From positions 326-57,894 of the forward strand of contig JAACAK010000018.1 of the NCBI GenBank assembly GCA_011774835.1: DNA of 57,569 nt. Reading direction: 5' to 3'. Positions 1-7,969 of this stretch are shown in pieces. The first letter of the stretch is position 1. Each line of letters opens with the position of its first letter. Source of the DNA: Candidatus Kutchimonas denitrificans. GTDB taxonomy: Bacteria > Gemmatimonadota > Gemmatimonadetes > Palauibacterales > KS3-K002. A model generated the notes under the pieces. It searched no databases. It was not told where the DNA came from and saw only the letters and a list, made by a program, of their open reading frames with translations. The position numbers and the translations under genes were made by a program.

Positions 1-1
1 C

Positions 2-226
2 TCGGCGCTGGTGTATCGAGCCGACCCATCGAGCCAGGCCGTGACCGAGTTCCGGTCGACGGCCGTCGCCGAAGGTCTGGCGACGTTCGAGAACCCGGAA
101 CACGATTACCCGCGTCGGATCACCTACCGCCGGCTATCGTCCGACTCGCTGGTCGCCGAGATCGACGACGGGACGGGCGGGAACCGGAGGGAGTTTCGCT
201 TCCGGCGTGTCCGGTGCGGGGGCTGA
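2..226 (+). CDS. C-terminal part of a DUF6265-like protein (5' end outside window)
   Basis: An open frame enters from the left edge and ends at TGA 224-226. The visible 74 residues run from a strand around VYRADPSS through FENPEHDYPRRITYRR to a basic end. The FENPEHD-(Y/F)PxRI signature with a following acidic DDGTGG stretch is what I associate with DUF6265, a lipocalin-like beta domain often found in secreted proteins of unknown function. The frame is open to base 2 and the visible GTG at 11 lies inside a strand, so it is unlikely to be the true start. Family assignment is from memory of the motif and is moderate; no function can be given. Confidence 0.6.
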   Translation, partial: SALVYRADPSSQAVTEFRSTAVAEGLATFENPEHDYPRRITYRRLSSDSLVAEIDDGTGGNRREFRFRRVRCGG

Positions 227-231
227 ACGGT

Positions 232-255
232 GCGTTAGTACGTTAGTGCGTTAGT
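232..255. repeat. three tandem 8-bp units, (G/A)CGTTAGT
   Basis: Three contiguous octamers (GCGTTAGT, ACGTTAGT, GCGTTAGT) lie just after the stop of the preceding gene. The stretch that follows, to about 340, is much more AT-rich than its surroundings and contains GGAAGTTGGAA at 302-312, a word that recurs in the hairpin at 14900-14928. The rest of the gap to 385 shows no gene. It may be slippage-prone spacer or part of a dispersed intergenic element. Confidence 0.6.
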
Positions 256-385
256 TTGCTTGAAGATTGAGAATTGACTGTGATCATTGAACCTTCGCTT
301 TGGAAGTTGGAAATTGAAGATAGAGCATTCCGCCGCCCGACGGGCGATCTGATCTCCCACCCTCACGCCGATTTTTGCTGTAGCG

Positions 386-1759
386 TCAGAGTACCCCGCC
401 CCAGCGCAGGAGCGCGTTCGTCCCCGCCAGCAGAGGTACCAGGATCGCCGTCCGGATCAGGAACAGCGCCACCAGCTCCCAGGCGCGCACCGGGATGCGT
501 CGGAACATGTCCAGCACCATCGGACCCATCGACGAGAAGAAGATCAGCTGGCTCACCGACAGCACGGCAACGAAGAAGCGGGCCGGCAGGGCCGCCTCGG
601 TGACCAGCAGGGCCGGGATGTACATCTCGGTGATCCCGACCAGGACCGCGGGCCCGACGGTCCCGGCATCGGGTATGCCCAGGGCGGAGAGGACGGGAAC
701 CAGCGGTCGCCCGAGCCATTCGAAGGCCGGTGTCTCCCGAGCCAGCAGCAGGGCGGCGGTGCCGACGGCCAGGATGCTCCCGAGGATCGTCGCGGCGAGG
801 ACGAGGCCGTCGCCGAACCCTCGACCCAGCGTGCGCCAGAGCCCCGGCGCGTCCTCGGCCTGACGCACGGCCCGAGTCCAGGCCTCCTGCAGAATCCCGC
901 GGTGGCTGGGGCGTTCGGCTTCCGGCTGCGGCTCGGCCAGGTACGCGTCCGGCACCGAAGTGGTGGGCCAGGTTCGCGCCAGGATCGCGGTGAGCAGGTA
1001 GATGCAGACGAAGTAGATGACGAAGATGAGCGGAAACAGGTGTAGCAGGTCGAGCGTCTGAGCGACCACCGCAACGAACCCGATGCTCACCGTCGAGAAG
1101 CACGTCGCGATCGTGTACGCCTCACGCTTGCTGTAGTACCCGTCGTGCAGCAGCTCGCGGGTCAGGTAAAGCCCTACCGAGTAGCTTCCCACCCACGAGG
1201 TGACACTGTCGAGCGCCGAGCGTCCGGGCAGCCGGAAGGCGGGCCGCATGACAGGCCGCATTAGCGTGCCGATGAACTCCAGCACCCCGTAGCGGACGAG
1301 CAGGACCAGAAAAGCCGCTCCGATCGGGATGATCACGCCCACCGAAAAGGCGAGCGCCGCCCACATCAGATCCGCGATCCCCGGCTGCAGCAGCATGGCC
1401 GGACCGATCTCGAAGAAGAAGACCAGGGCCAGCACGGCCCCCAGTGCACGCATCGCCAGGATGACCGGCGCCGTTCGAAACCCATCCAGGAACGTGCCTT
1501 CGATTGGCCGTTTCCGAGCCGCCGCGACCGACACGACGGCCCCGGCGAGGATGATGGTCAGGCAATAGAGCGCGACGGCGCCTGGAGCGCTGTCCGTAAT
1601 CCAGCCGATCGCGATATCGAAGGGAACGGTGAGCCGGCCGCCGACCGGCACGGGCAGCAGGAAGAAGCCCAACCCCACGACCCCGGACAGGACGAAGCCG
1701 AGTCGGGCGCGGTTCGACGCGCGAGGAGGCGAAACGCGATCGCGCGGCTCTACCGGCAC
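386..1759 (-). CDS. YjiH-family multi-spanning membrane protein (nucleoside-recognition Gate domain)
   Basis: 457 residues from a GTG start 5 nt after the upstream kinase stop. About ten hydrophobic segments are visible, starting at FVLSGVVGLGFFLLPV near residue 25. The FLLPV segment near the N terminus, the GSYSVGLYLTRELLHDGYYSKREAYTIATCFSTVSIGF block and a late GITEMYIPALLV segment are the pattern of YjiH-type proteins, which carry the nucleoside-recognition Gate domain and act as inner-membrane transporters of uncertain substrate. It is the last gene of a four-gene minus-strand operon with a kinase and a glycosidase, so import of a product of that pathway is an attractive but unproven role. 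Substrate is unknown. Confidence 0.75.
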   Translation of the reverse strand: MPVEPRDRVSPPRASNRARLGFVLSGVVGLGFFLLPVPVGGRLTVPFDIAIGWITDSAPGAVALYCLTIILAGAVVSVAAARKRPIEGTFLDGFRTAPVILAMRALGAVLALVFFFEIGPAMLLQPGIADLMWAALAFSVGVIIPIGAAFLVLLVRYGVLEFIGTLMRPVMRPAFRLPGRSALDSVTSWVGSYSVGLYLTRELLHDGYYSKREAYTIATCFSTVSIGFVAVVAQTLDLLHLFPLIFVIYFVCIYLLTAILARTWPTTSVPDAYLAEPQPEAERPSHRGILQEAWTRAVRQAEDAPGLWRTLGRGFGDGLVLAATILGSILAVGTAALLLARETPAFEWLGRPLVPVLSALGIPDAGTVGPAVLVGITEMYIPALLVTEAALPARFFVAVLSVSQLIFFSSMGPMVLDMFRRIPVRAWELVALFLIRTAILVPLLAGTNALLRWGGVL

Positions 1760-1764
1760 GCGGT

Positions 1765-3024
1765 TCAGAGCGGGGTGACCGAAGCGCCGGCCGATGGCTC
1801 GGCCACGAACATCAGGTCGTCGAGAGCGGCGCCCAGGTCACGCCTCTTGTTGCGTTTTTTGTAGAAGCGGTCGGCCAGGGCTTTGAGAACCTTCTTCGAT
1901 TTCGAGTCCGAGCACAACGCCACGACGCTGCCGCCCAGGCCGGCGCCGGTGAGACGCGCGCCGACGGCACCGGCTCGGACGGCGATTTCGACCAGCTCGT
2001 CCAGCTCCGGCGTGCTCACCTCGAAGCTCTCCCGCAAGCTCTCGTGCGACTCGCTCATCAGCTCGCCGAACGCTCTCATGTCATACGAATGCAGTGCCTT
2101 TTCGGCCTGGCGGACACGCATGCCCTCGGTGACGACATGAACGAAGCGTCGCATGAGCGTCTCGTCGAGAACGTCGCCCGACTTCGCGATGAGCTCGTTG
2201 GCGTGGTACTCGGCCAGCAGGTCCGAGTACGAATCGATCTCGCCCGAGTGGCCCAGCGAGTCGGTCATCCCCTGCAGCGCCTGCCCGGACTCCTCGGTGC
2301 GAAGATTATACGTCTCGAGCGCGGCGCCCGATTTCTCGGCCCGCACCAGACTGAACGCGATGACGAAATGCCATTCCGGAGGTATCGGATGCGCGGTGAG
2401 CCGCAGCGGATCGAAATCGATCCGGCTGGCCGAATGGCGGCGCGCGGCCAGGCAGATGGCCTGGTCCATGCCGCCGCCCCGCGTCCCCACGTAGTGCTCG
2501 GCCTCGGCGAGCACGACCGCCAGCTCCATCTTTTCGGTCCATACGTCGTTGGCGTGGAGGGCGGCCAGGGCGGAGGCGACGAGCAAGGCCGAGGACGAGG
2601 CGAGCCCGGCGGCGATGGGTATGTCGGAATGAATCACCGCGTCGAAGCCGCGCCCCACCTGGTATCGCTGGACGATCGCCTGGCACGCGGCCCTGGCGTA
2701 GTCGCTCCAGTCGCCCTCCTCGCCCGGCGCGATCTGGTCGGCGAGCTGGAACTCGCGGTTGGGAAAGCGGGGATCGCTGCTCACGAGCCGAACGCTGCGG
2801 TCATCGCGCTCTCGGTAAAGCAGCGCCATGTGACGCTGGATCGCCATGGGCAGGACCGACAGACCGTTGTAGTCGATGTGGTCGCCCATGAGATTGACGC
2901 GGCCCGGAGCGACGACGAGCGTGGCCCGCTCGGAGGAGCCGTAGTTCTCCTCGAACCGCTGCCGCAGGAGCTCGAGATGGGGCGTGTGGGCCAGCGTGGC
3001 GATCCTCCTTTCGGCGTCGATCAA
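1765..3024 (-). CDS. galK: galactokinase-family GHMP sugar kinase, GALK2-like motif (galactose or GalNAc kinase)
   Basis: 419 residues. GHMP motifs are all present: sugar-binding GRVNLMGDHIDYN at 41-53, ATP loop PIAAGLASSSAL at 136-147, catalytic Asp in GGGMDQ at about 187, and GARLTGAGLGGS near 355. The segment after the first motif reads SVLPMAI, which resembles eukaryotic GALK2/Gal1 (IDYxxxSVLPMA) more than bacterial GalK (TDYNDGFVLPxA). GALK2 phosphorylates N-acetylgalactosamine at O1, and the next gene upstream is a GH109-type alpha-N-acetylgalactosaminidase, so GalNAc-1-kinase activity is a reasonable inference; plain galactokinase remains possible. The frame begins at TTG 3024. An AAGGAGG sequence lies inside the first ten codons with only a CTG after it, so the exact start is uncertain. 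Confidence 0.85.
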   Translation of the reverse strand: MIDAERRIATLAHTPHLELLRQRFEENYGSSERATLVVAPGRVNLMGDHIDYNGLSVLPMAIQRHMALLYRERDDRSVRLVSSDPRFPNREFQLADQIAPGEEGDWSDYARAACQAIVQRYQVGRGFDAVIHSDIPIAAGLASSSALLVASALAALHANDVWTEKMELAVVLAEAEHYVGTRGGGMDQAICLAARRHSASRIDFDPLRLTAHPIPPEWHFVIAFSLVRAEKSGAALETYNLRTEESGQALQGMTDSLGHSGEIDSYSDLLAEYHANELIAKSGDVLDETLMRRFVHVVTEGMRVRQAEKALHSYDMRAFGELMSESHESLRESFEVSTPELDELVEIAVRAGAVGARLTGAGLGGSVVALCSDSKSKKVLKALADRFYKKRNKRRDLGAALDDLMFVAEPSAGASVTPL

Positions 3025-3041
3025 CGACGGAGACGACGCAG

Positions 3042-4382
3042 CTAGTACTCGCCGCTAAGGCCGAGGATCTCGCGTCGCGTAACCCAGGCGCCCCGGGTGA
3101 AGTCGGGGAAACGGACCGGCGCGCTGCCGTTGGCGACCGAGGTCTCGGAGAGGGGCGCGATCACGCTCCAGGCGGCGGCATCGTAGACGTCGATGGGCGG
3201 CTGGACGCCGCGCTTGAACGACTCGACGAAGGCGTGGAGCACGAAGAAATCCATGCCGCCGTGGCCCGATCCGGCCGCCCGGTCCTCGTATCGCTGCCAG
3301 AGCGGGTGGTCGTAGCGCTGCTGATAACCTGCGAAATCTTCCCAGCGGTGCGGCTGGGGGCTGACATCCTCGATGTAGATGGAGCGGCCGTCGTTCATCC
3401 AGAGGCCGCGTGTCCCCTGCACCCGGAACATGAGGGAGTAAGGTCGCGGCAGGTTCGTGTCGTGGCTGACGACGATCGACTCGCCGCCGGCGCATTTGAT
3501 GACCGTGGTCACGATGTCGCCGAGCTTGAACTCGATGTCCGAGTTGGGATGGACCTCGCTGCCGACCCGGACGACGTAGTCGTGCAGCCCCCGGCTCTTC
3601 GTCGCCGTGGAGGTCAGTGTCAGGAAGCGGTTGCCGGAGTTTATGTTCAGCATCTTGGCCACGGGGCCGACGCCGTGGGTGGGGTACAGATCGCCGTTGC
3701 GGCGGATCGAATGTTCCGTACGCCACTCGGCCTCACCGTTGGCGCCGGGTCCGAATTCGGCGCCGGGATTGAACTTGATCCCACGCAAGTCGTGCTGATA
3801 GCCGCATTGGCAGTGGATCAGCTCGCCGAACATCCCCTGGCGGACCATGTTGAGCACCGCCATCACGTCGCGCCGGTAGCAGACGTTCTCGAGGATCATG
3901 CAGGGCATGCCGGTGCGCTCCGACGTGTTGACCAGATCCCAGCAGCCCTGCACGGTCATGGCGGCGGGCACTTCGACCCCAACCCACTTGCCGGCCTCCA
4001 TGGCCGCCACCGCCTGTGGGGTGTGCCATGTCCACGGCGTGGCGATGATCACGGCATCGATGTCATCGCGCTCGACCAGGTTCAGATAATCCTCTTCGCC
4101 CTCAGCGAACCCGCGTGGCCGGCGACCGGTGGCCTCGTCTGCCAGGTCCTGGGCGCGCGCGACGCGGTCCGGCTTGATGTCGCACACGGCCTTCACTTCG
4201 CAGTCTTCTCGCTGGAGCGCCAGCCTCATGAGCCAGGTGCCCCGACCCCCGACGCCGATGAAGCCGAGCCTCACCCTGTCGGCGGCGGCGGCATCGTGTG
4301 CTGACAGCGGTTCAGGCCACAACGAAACGCCGAGCGCGGCGCCGGCACTTGCCCTGATGAAGTCGCGTCGATCGATGGTCAT
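3042..4382 (-). CDS. Tat-exported Gfo/Idh/MocA oxidoreductase-fold protein, GH109 type (alpha-N-acetylgalactosaminidase-like)
   Basis: 446 residues. The N terminus has a twin-arginine signal (RRDFIRASAGAAL, residues 4-16), then a Rossmann domain with nucleotide loop GFIGVGGRGTWLMRLAL and the acidic/basic CDIKPDRV strand. The core includes ILENVCYRRDVMAVLNMVR and GDLYPTHGVGPVAKMLNIN, which I recognise from GH109 glycosidases that use bound NAD to cleave alpha-GalNAc by transient oxidation. The ATG at 4382 is chosen because the Tat signal starts there; the frame stays open far upstream but without protein-like sequence. It lies 32 nt after the EEP gene and 17 nt before the sugar kinase. Other GH109-like proteins are plain oxidoreductases, so substrate is not certain. 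Confidence 0.8.
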   Translation of the reverse strand: MTIDRRDFIRASAGAALGVSLWPEPLSAHDAAAADRVRLGFIGVGGRGTWLMRLALQREDCEVKAVCDIKPDRVARAQDLADEATGRRPRGFAEGEEDYLNLVERDDIDAVIIATPWTWHTPQAVAAMEAGKWVGVEVPAAMTVQGCWDLVNTSERTGMPCMILENVCYRRDVMAVLNMVRQGMFGELIHCQCGYQHDLRGIKFNPGAEFGPGANGEAEWRTEHSIRRNGDLYPTHGVGPVAKMLNINSGNRFLTLTSTATKSRGLHDYVVRVGSEVHPNSDIEFKLGDIVTTVIKCAGGESIVVSHDTNLPRPYSLMFRVQGTRGLWMNDGRSIYIEDVSPQPHRWEDFAGYQQRYDHPLWQRYEDRAAGSGHGGMDFFVLHAFVESFKRGVQPPIDVYDAAAWSVIAPLSETSVANGSAPVRFPDFTRGAWVTRREILGLSGEY

Positions 4383-4414
4383 GGCTTTGCAGCTCCGGGT
4401 GATCGATGGCTCTA

Positions 4415-5275
4415 CTACTCGATGATGACGTCCAGAATGACGGGCCGATGGTCCGAGATGAGCCGCTCGTCCATGACCTCGTGGTCCAGGACGCGAAAGC
4501 GGTGGTCGGGCCGAAACAGGATATAGTCGATCTCGCGTTCCGGTTCGCGCGCCGGAAACGTGAGGCCTTCGTCTGCCTTCAGCGGCACGGTGAAGTGATC
4601 GCGCAGGACGGCCATCACCCTGGACTCCCGCGTCGAATTGAAGTCGCCGGCGAGCACGACCGGTTCGTCGAAATCCCCGAACAATTCGATGATTCGCTGC
4701 GCCTGCACGTAGCGCTCCTCGTCCGTCGCATAAAGGTGTATCCCGACCACGGTGAGCTCGGGCCCGTCGGGCTGGAGACGGGTTCGAACGGCCAGCGCCG
4801 TCCGCGGCTCGGCTCCTTCGGGAAGCGTTTCGTTCTGCTGAGAGATGATCGGGTAACGGGAGAGGATCGCCATGCCGTAGCGGCCGCCCTGGTAGTCGAA
4901 GAAGCCGCCGAATAGGGCGTTCATCCCGGTGAGCGACCCGAGAACCGCCGCCTGGTCCACACCGAACGACCGCTCGACGAAACTGTCGACCTCCTGCAGA
5001 GCGACCACGTCGGCGTCCAGGCGACGAATCAGCCGGGCCACGCGCTTGAGGTTGACCGTGCTGTCGAAGCCTTCGCCGTGACGGATGTTGTAGCTCAGGA
5101 TGCGTAGCGAGGCCGCCGGACGACCCGGTGCCCGGGACGATCTGTCGGCGGATTCGGCCCGGGCCTCGACGGCCGGGCCGTCGTTGCGCGGCGCCTCTCC
5201 GCATCCGTGGACGACCAGCGCGGCGACGAGGCCCGCGATGAGCGGATACCTTCCGGTGCGCGGCAGCGATCTCAT
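4415..5275 (-). CDS. lipoprotein of the endonuclease/exonuclease/phosphatase (EEP) family
   Basis: 286 residues from ATG 5275. A short signal ends in lipobox VVHGC (Cys about 25). The EEP fold is clear: ILSYNIRHGEGFD, then LQEVD with the metal-binding Glu, GRYGMAILSRYPI, a GIHLYA strand, AGDFNS, and the closing SDHRPVILDV His motif. Members of this fold hydrolyse phosphodiesters or phosphomonoesters; the extracytoplasmic ones are usually unassigned hydrolases. It is the first gene of the operon with the GH109-like enzyme and kinase. A frame extension upstream of 5275 lacks a signal peptide and is rejected. Substrate cannot be deduced. Confidence 0.85.
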   Translation of the reverse strand: MRSLPRTGRYPLIAGLVAALVVHGCGEAPRNDGPAVEARAESADRSSRAPGRPAASLRILSYNIRHGEGFDSTVNLKRVARLIRRLDADVVALQEVDSFVERSFGVDQAAVLGSLTGMNALFGGFFDYQGGRYGMAILSRYPIISQQNETLPEGAEPRTALAVRTRLQPDGPELTVVGIHLYATDEERYVQAQRIIELFGDFDEPVVLAGDFNSTRESRVMAVLRDHFTVPLKADEGLTFPAREPEREIDYILFRPDHRFRVLDHEVMDERLISDHRPVILDVIIE

Positions 5276-5696
5276 CCCATCGAGTCCTCGAGCGTTCGCG
5301 GATGTGGCCCAGCGGGCCGATTCCGGGGACGAATCGCAGAGAAAAGTAGGGCGAGCTGGTTCGATCGACCAGCGGCCGCGTCGACGCGGATCCTGTGCGT
5401 TGGACCGCCTGGAGGCCGGGCTTGAAAACTTTGCAGGCGACCTGCAGCGAGTTGTCGATCGAAATTGCGGCGGGCGGGCGGCGGGACGAACGGGGCCGAG
5501 GAAATCGCAGGCGAACGTGGTTCTCTCGGGCCGGGCACGACGGCGCATTTCTTGCCCGTAATGAAATCGCCCTACAGCGAAACAGGCCGATCGACACCGC
5601 AACCCCGCCAGGTGACCGTCCCTGTCCGTTTCTCAGGCGCCGTCGTCCCGACGCGAGGGCGGCGGCGCCGCCGAATCTAGCACAGGCGGGTGAGAC
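5276..5696. other. 421-bp divergent intergenic region, no gene supported
   Basis: Separates the minus-strand EEP operon from the plus-strand small protein gene. Open frames on both strands here are low-complexity Arg/Pro/Ala-rich readings of high-GC DNA without a plausible ribosome-binding site. Promoters for both flanking genes must lie here or further inside, but I found no convincing -35/-10 pair. A weak Shine-Dalgarno (GGGTGA) precedes the gene at 5697. Confidence 0.5.
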
Positions 5697-5927
5697 ATGG
5701 ATACCGGCTACTGGATCAGCGACGGCAAGATCTACAGCCCGGACGGATTCACGGGCTACGTCATCAACCAGGACCGCCGCATCGTGGGGGCTCGAGGATA
5801 CACCCGGCACTGGTTGTTCCAGGGTCAGATCTACTCTCAGAAGAACGGGAATACGGGCTTCCGCGTGTACGATACGCGAATCCACGGGCCGAGTGGCAAG
5901 CCGCCGTGGGAACGCCCGTTCAACTAG
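5697..5927 (+). CDS. small four-repeat beta protein (4-fold beta-flower-like)
   Basis: 76 residues, no signal peptide and no cysteine. The sequence divides into four units of about 16-17 residues starting at W6, V22, W39 and R56. Each has the pattern aromatic/aliphatic strand, turn, basic residue, Ile (I12, I29, I45, I62), then a Gly-containing turn; units 1 and 3 are most alike (WISDGKIYSPDGFTGY and WLFQGQIYSQKNGNTGF). This is the arrangement of a small four-fold pseudo-symmetric beta-flower. Function of such proteins is unknown to me. The start is ATG with a weak SD GGGTGA. It stands alone, 421 bp from the upstream divergent gene. Confidence 0.7.
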   Translation: MDTGYWISDGKIYSPDGFTGYVINQDRRIVGARGYTRHWLFQGQIYSQKNGNTGFRVYDTRIHGPSGKPPWERPFN

Positions 5928-6017
5928 CGATCCGGCGCCACGGACCGCAGAGTTTTTCCTAACTGCCGCTCGCCGGGCGGGGCGCTGTGGTGGGTTTAAT
6001 CCTCCGTAGGTGAATGC

Positions 6018-6045
6018 CCGGGGGGCCGAAGCGCCGACCCCCCGG
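6018..6045. other. GC-rich 8-bp hairpin between two plus-strand genes
   Basis: CCGGGGGG at 6018-6025 pairs with CCCCCCGG at 6038-6045 across a 12-nt loop. It lies 91 bases after the small beta-protein stop and before the membrane-protein gene. There is no T-tract on either side, so intrinsic termination is doubtful; it could be a factor-dependent stop or a chance GC palindrome. The remaining gap 5928-6161 shows nothing else I can support. Confidence 0.35.
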
Positions 6046-6161
6046 TCGCGCCCCCGGGGACGACCGCCCTCGACTGTCGACCCTCGACACCACACTTTAC
6101 ATAGCGATTGCGGGCCCCGTGCTCGCGACGCGTTTTCTGAACTCGAGGTCACGGAGGCGTG

Positions 6162-6599
6162 ATGACCGACCAGCGTCCCGCGCTGGGACACCGGCCGCAG
6201 GCGACCGCCCGGATCGTTCACGCGGCGATCATGGTGGGTGTCCTGGTCGTTTTCGGGGTGTTCCTCTTCCTGCGCGCACGGATGGACCCGCTCGCCGCCG
6301 GCTTGGCGACGCCGATTCTGAAGTGGGTCGGCCTGGGGATTCTGGCGATCGCCGCATTGGTTTCGTATACGATCCGTGCCCGCATACCGGGCCCGACCGC
6401 GAACATCTCCCGGGAACAATGGTGGGCCGACCACTTCGGCACCGCGCTGGTTTCCTGGGCGGTGGCGGAGGGTGGGGGACTGGCGGCCATCATCTTGGGG
6501 TGGCTGGCGGAGAACTCGACGGTCATGGCCGCTGGCGCCGCGGTGGCGCTGGCGCTTCTCTTCGTCACCCGGCCCGGCGCGCTGGAAGGCGCCGTTTGA
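6162..6599 (+). CDS. four-TM integral membrane protein of unknown function
   Basis: 145 residues with a short basic N terminus and four hydrophobic helices: about residues 19-38, 45-70, 95-115 and 120-135. Between helices 2 and 3 is a short soluble stretch with RIPGPTANISREQWWADHFGT. I do not recognise a family. ATG 6162 is preferred over the GTG at 6159 because GGAGG at 6153-6157 is only 1 nt from the GTG and 4 nt from the ATG. It is about 75 bp upstream of the ECF sigma gene but a separate promoter-like motif lies between them, so co-transcription is uncertain. Confidence 0.7.
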   Translation: MTDQRPALGHRPQATARIVHAAIMVGVLVVFGVFLFLRARMDPLAAGLATPILKWVGLGILAIAALVSYTIRARIPGPTANISREQWWADHFGTALVSWAVAEGGGLAAIILGWLAENSTVMAAGAAVALALLFVTRPGALEGAV

Positions 6600-6624
6600 G
6601 GCGAAAGCGGCACGGTAACAGGGG

Positions 6625-6655
6625 TTCCAACCCTCCCGCGGCCCGAGCTATCTCA
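6625..6655 (+). promoter_or_regulatory. candidate ECF-type promoter of the sigma operon
   Basis: TTCCAACC at 6625-6632, 17 nt, then ATCTCA at 6650-6655. The -35 with an AACC core and a TCT-containing -10 is the general form of ECF-sigma promoters. The same TTCCAACC with the same 17-nt spacing and a GTCTAA -10 occurs upstream of the third DUF4097 gene (14794-14824). A start near 6662 would leave only a few bases before the AAGGAGG at 6664-6670. Found by eye, so treat as a hypothesis of autoregulation. Confidence 0.4.
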
Positions 6656-6675
6656 GAGGGTGGAAGGAGGAGCGT

Positions 6676-7239
6676 CTGGGACCCTGGAGAGCGGGCATTC
6701 TGAAGCGCCAGAAAGACTTACGGTCCGCAGACGCCGAGGATGCGGCGGCGGCCGCCGCCGGAGACGCGCGGGCATTCGAACGCCTCTATCACCGGCATGT
6801 CGCCCGGATCCACAGCCTGGCCTGGCGAATGATCGGGCCGGATCTGGCCGACGAGGTTACCCAGGACGTCTTCGTACGGACCTGGAGGAAGCTGGACAGC
6901 TTCCGCGGCGAGGCGGCGTTCGGAACCTGGCTCCACCGGGTGGCGATCAACGTGATCCTGGGTCGCCGCAAGAAGCTGGGGATCGCCAGAGAGCGGTTCG
7001 TGAATGGCGAGAAAGCGCTGGGCGGGCTGTCCCAGAAGCCTCCTGGCGCGGAGACGGCGATCGATTTCGAGTCCGCGCTGGCGACTCTGCCCGAAGGTGC
7101 ACGGCAGGTGTTCGTGCTGCACGACATGGAAGGTTACAAGCACGATGAGATCGCGGAGATGCTGGAGATCAGTTCGGGGACATCGAAGTCCCAGTTACAT
7201 CGAGCGCGCATGATACTCCGCGATTACCTGGATCGGTGA
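6676..7239 (+). CDS. ECF-family RNA polymerase sigma factor, probable CTG start
   Basis: Region 2 runs from FERLYHRHVARIHSLAWRM through DLADEVTQDVFVRTWRKLDSFRGEAAFGTWLHRVAIN; region 4 is ALATLPEGARQVFVLHDMEGYKHDEIAEMLEISSGTSKSQLHRAR. The first ATG in frame (6829) would delete region 2.1. Between the in-frame TAA at 6616 and 6829 there is no ATG, GTG or TTG. AAGGAGG at 6664-6670 is 5 nt before CTG 6676, giving 187 residues, a normal ECF length; another CTG at 6700 has no clear SD. The stop overlaps or abuts the start of the anti-sigma gene. A one-base sequencing error placing a GTG in frame is the main alternative. It probably controls this operon and possibly the gene at 14718. Confidence 0.85.
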   Translation: MGPWRAGILKRQKDLRSADAEDAAAAAAGDARAFERLYHRHVARIHSLAWRMIGPDLADEVTQDVFVRTWRKLDSFRGEAAFGTWLHRVAINVILGRRKKLGIARERFVNGEKALGGLSQKPPGAETAIDFESALATLPEGARQVFVLHDMEGYKHDEIAEMLEISSGTSKSQLHRARMILRDYLDR

Positions 7240-7244
7240 TTGAC

Positions 7245-7946
7245 ATGAACGACATCTGGACGGACCGGCTGTCTGAGTACCTGGATGGCGAGCTGAGCGC
7301 CGAGGAGCGGCGCGAGCTCGAAGCGCACCTCGCCGAGTGTCCCGAGTGTTCGGCGACGCTCGACGAGCTGCGACGCGTGGTGGCACGCGCCGCCGTGCTC
7401 GAGGACCAGCCGCCCACGACTGATTTGTGGCCGGGGATCGCCGAGCGGATCGGCGTGTCCTCGGGCGAGGCGCCGGCGGCGTTGACCGACCTGGACGAGT
7501 ATCGGGATCGCAAGCGCGCCGGCCTCGGTCGCCGGCGGTTCGCGTTTACGTTGCCTCAGCTGGCGGCGGCCAGCGTGGCCCTGGTGGTGCTTTCCGGAGG
7601 GACGGCCTGGCTGATGAGCCGGGCCGCCCGGCCGACCGAGAGCGAGCCGCCGGCGGCCGAAGCGCCGGCGGCTCCGGTTCCGGCGAGCTTCGTGAGCACC
7701 GAGTACGATGCGGCCATAGTCGAATTGGAGCAGATCCTGGCGGCGAACCGGGACCAGTTGGATACTGCGACCGTTCGCGTAATCGAAGAGAACTTGATGA
7801 TCATCGACCGGGCGATCGGTCAGGCGCAGCGAGCCCTCGCTCAGGACCCGGCCAGCACGTACCTGCACGAGCATCTGGTAGGTACGATGCGTCAGAAGCT
7901 GGAGTTTCTGAGGCAGGCTGCGGAGATGACCGGGGCGGTCAGCTGA
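7245..7946 (+). CDS. zinc-finger (zf-HC2) transmembrane anti-sigma factor
   Basis: 233 residues. The N-terminal helical domain carries the ZAS zinc motif Hx3Cx2C (H28, C32, C35 in AHLAECPEC), followed by a linker, a single transmembrane helix near residues 105-125 (LAAASVALVVLSGGTAWLM) and a periplasmic helical tail. Proteins of this form sequester their cognate ECF sigma at the membrane. ATG 7245 is used; a GTG at 7236 overlaps the sigma stop and would add three residues, so translational coupling is likely. It is followed after 23 nt by the first DUF4097 gene, a frequent arrangement for sigma/anti-sigma plus envelope protein. Confidence 0.9.
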   Translation: MNDIWTDRLSEYLDGELSAEERRELEAHLAECPECSATLDELRRVVARAAVLEDQPPTTDLWPGIAERIGVSSGEAPAALTDLDEYRDRKRAGLGRRRFAFTLPQLAAASVALVVLSGGTAWLMSRAARPTESEPPAAEAPAAPVPASFVSTEYDAAIVELEQILAANRDQLDTATVRVIEENLMIIDRAIGQAQRALAQDPASTYLHEHLVGTMRQKLEFLRQAAEMTGAVS

Positions 7947-7969
7947 TAACTTAGAGGGACGGATAAATC

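Noticed and set aside
6018-6045. Intrinsic terminator after the small beta protein
   Set aside because: Hairpin is present but no T-run follows on either strand; kept only as an unassigned hairpin.
4383-6434. Very long minus-strand frame running upstream of the GH109-like gene (total over 1,100 codons)
   Set aside because: The extension has Arg/Pro/Ala-rich sequence, overlaps the EEP gene in another frame and lacks domains; the Tat signal at 4382 fixes the real start.
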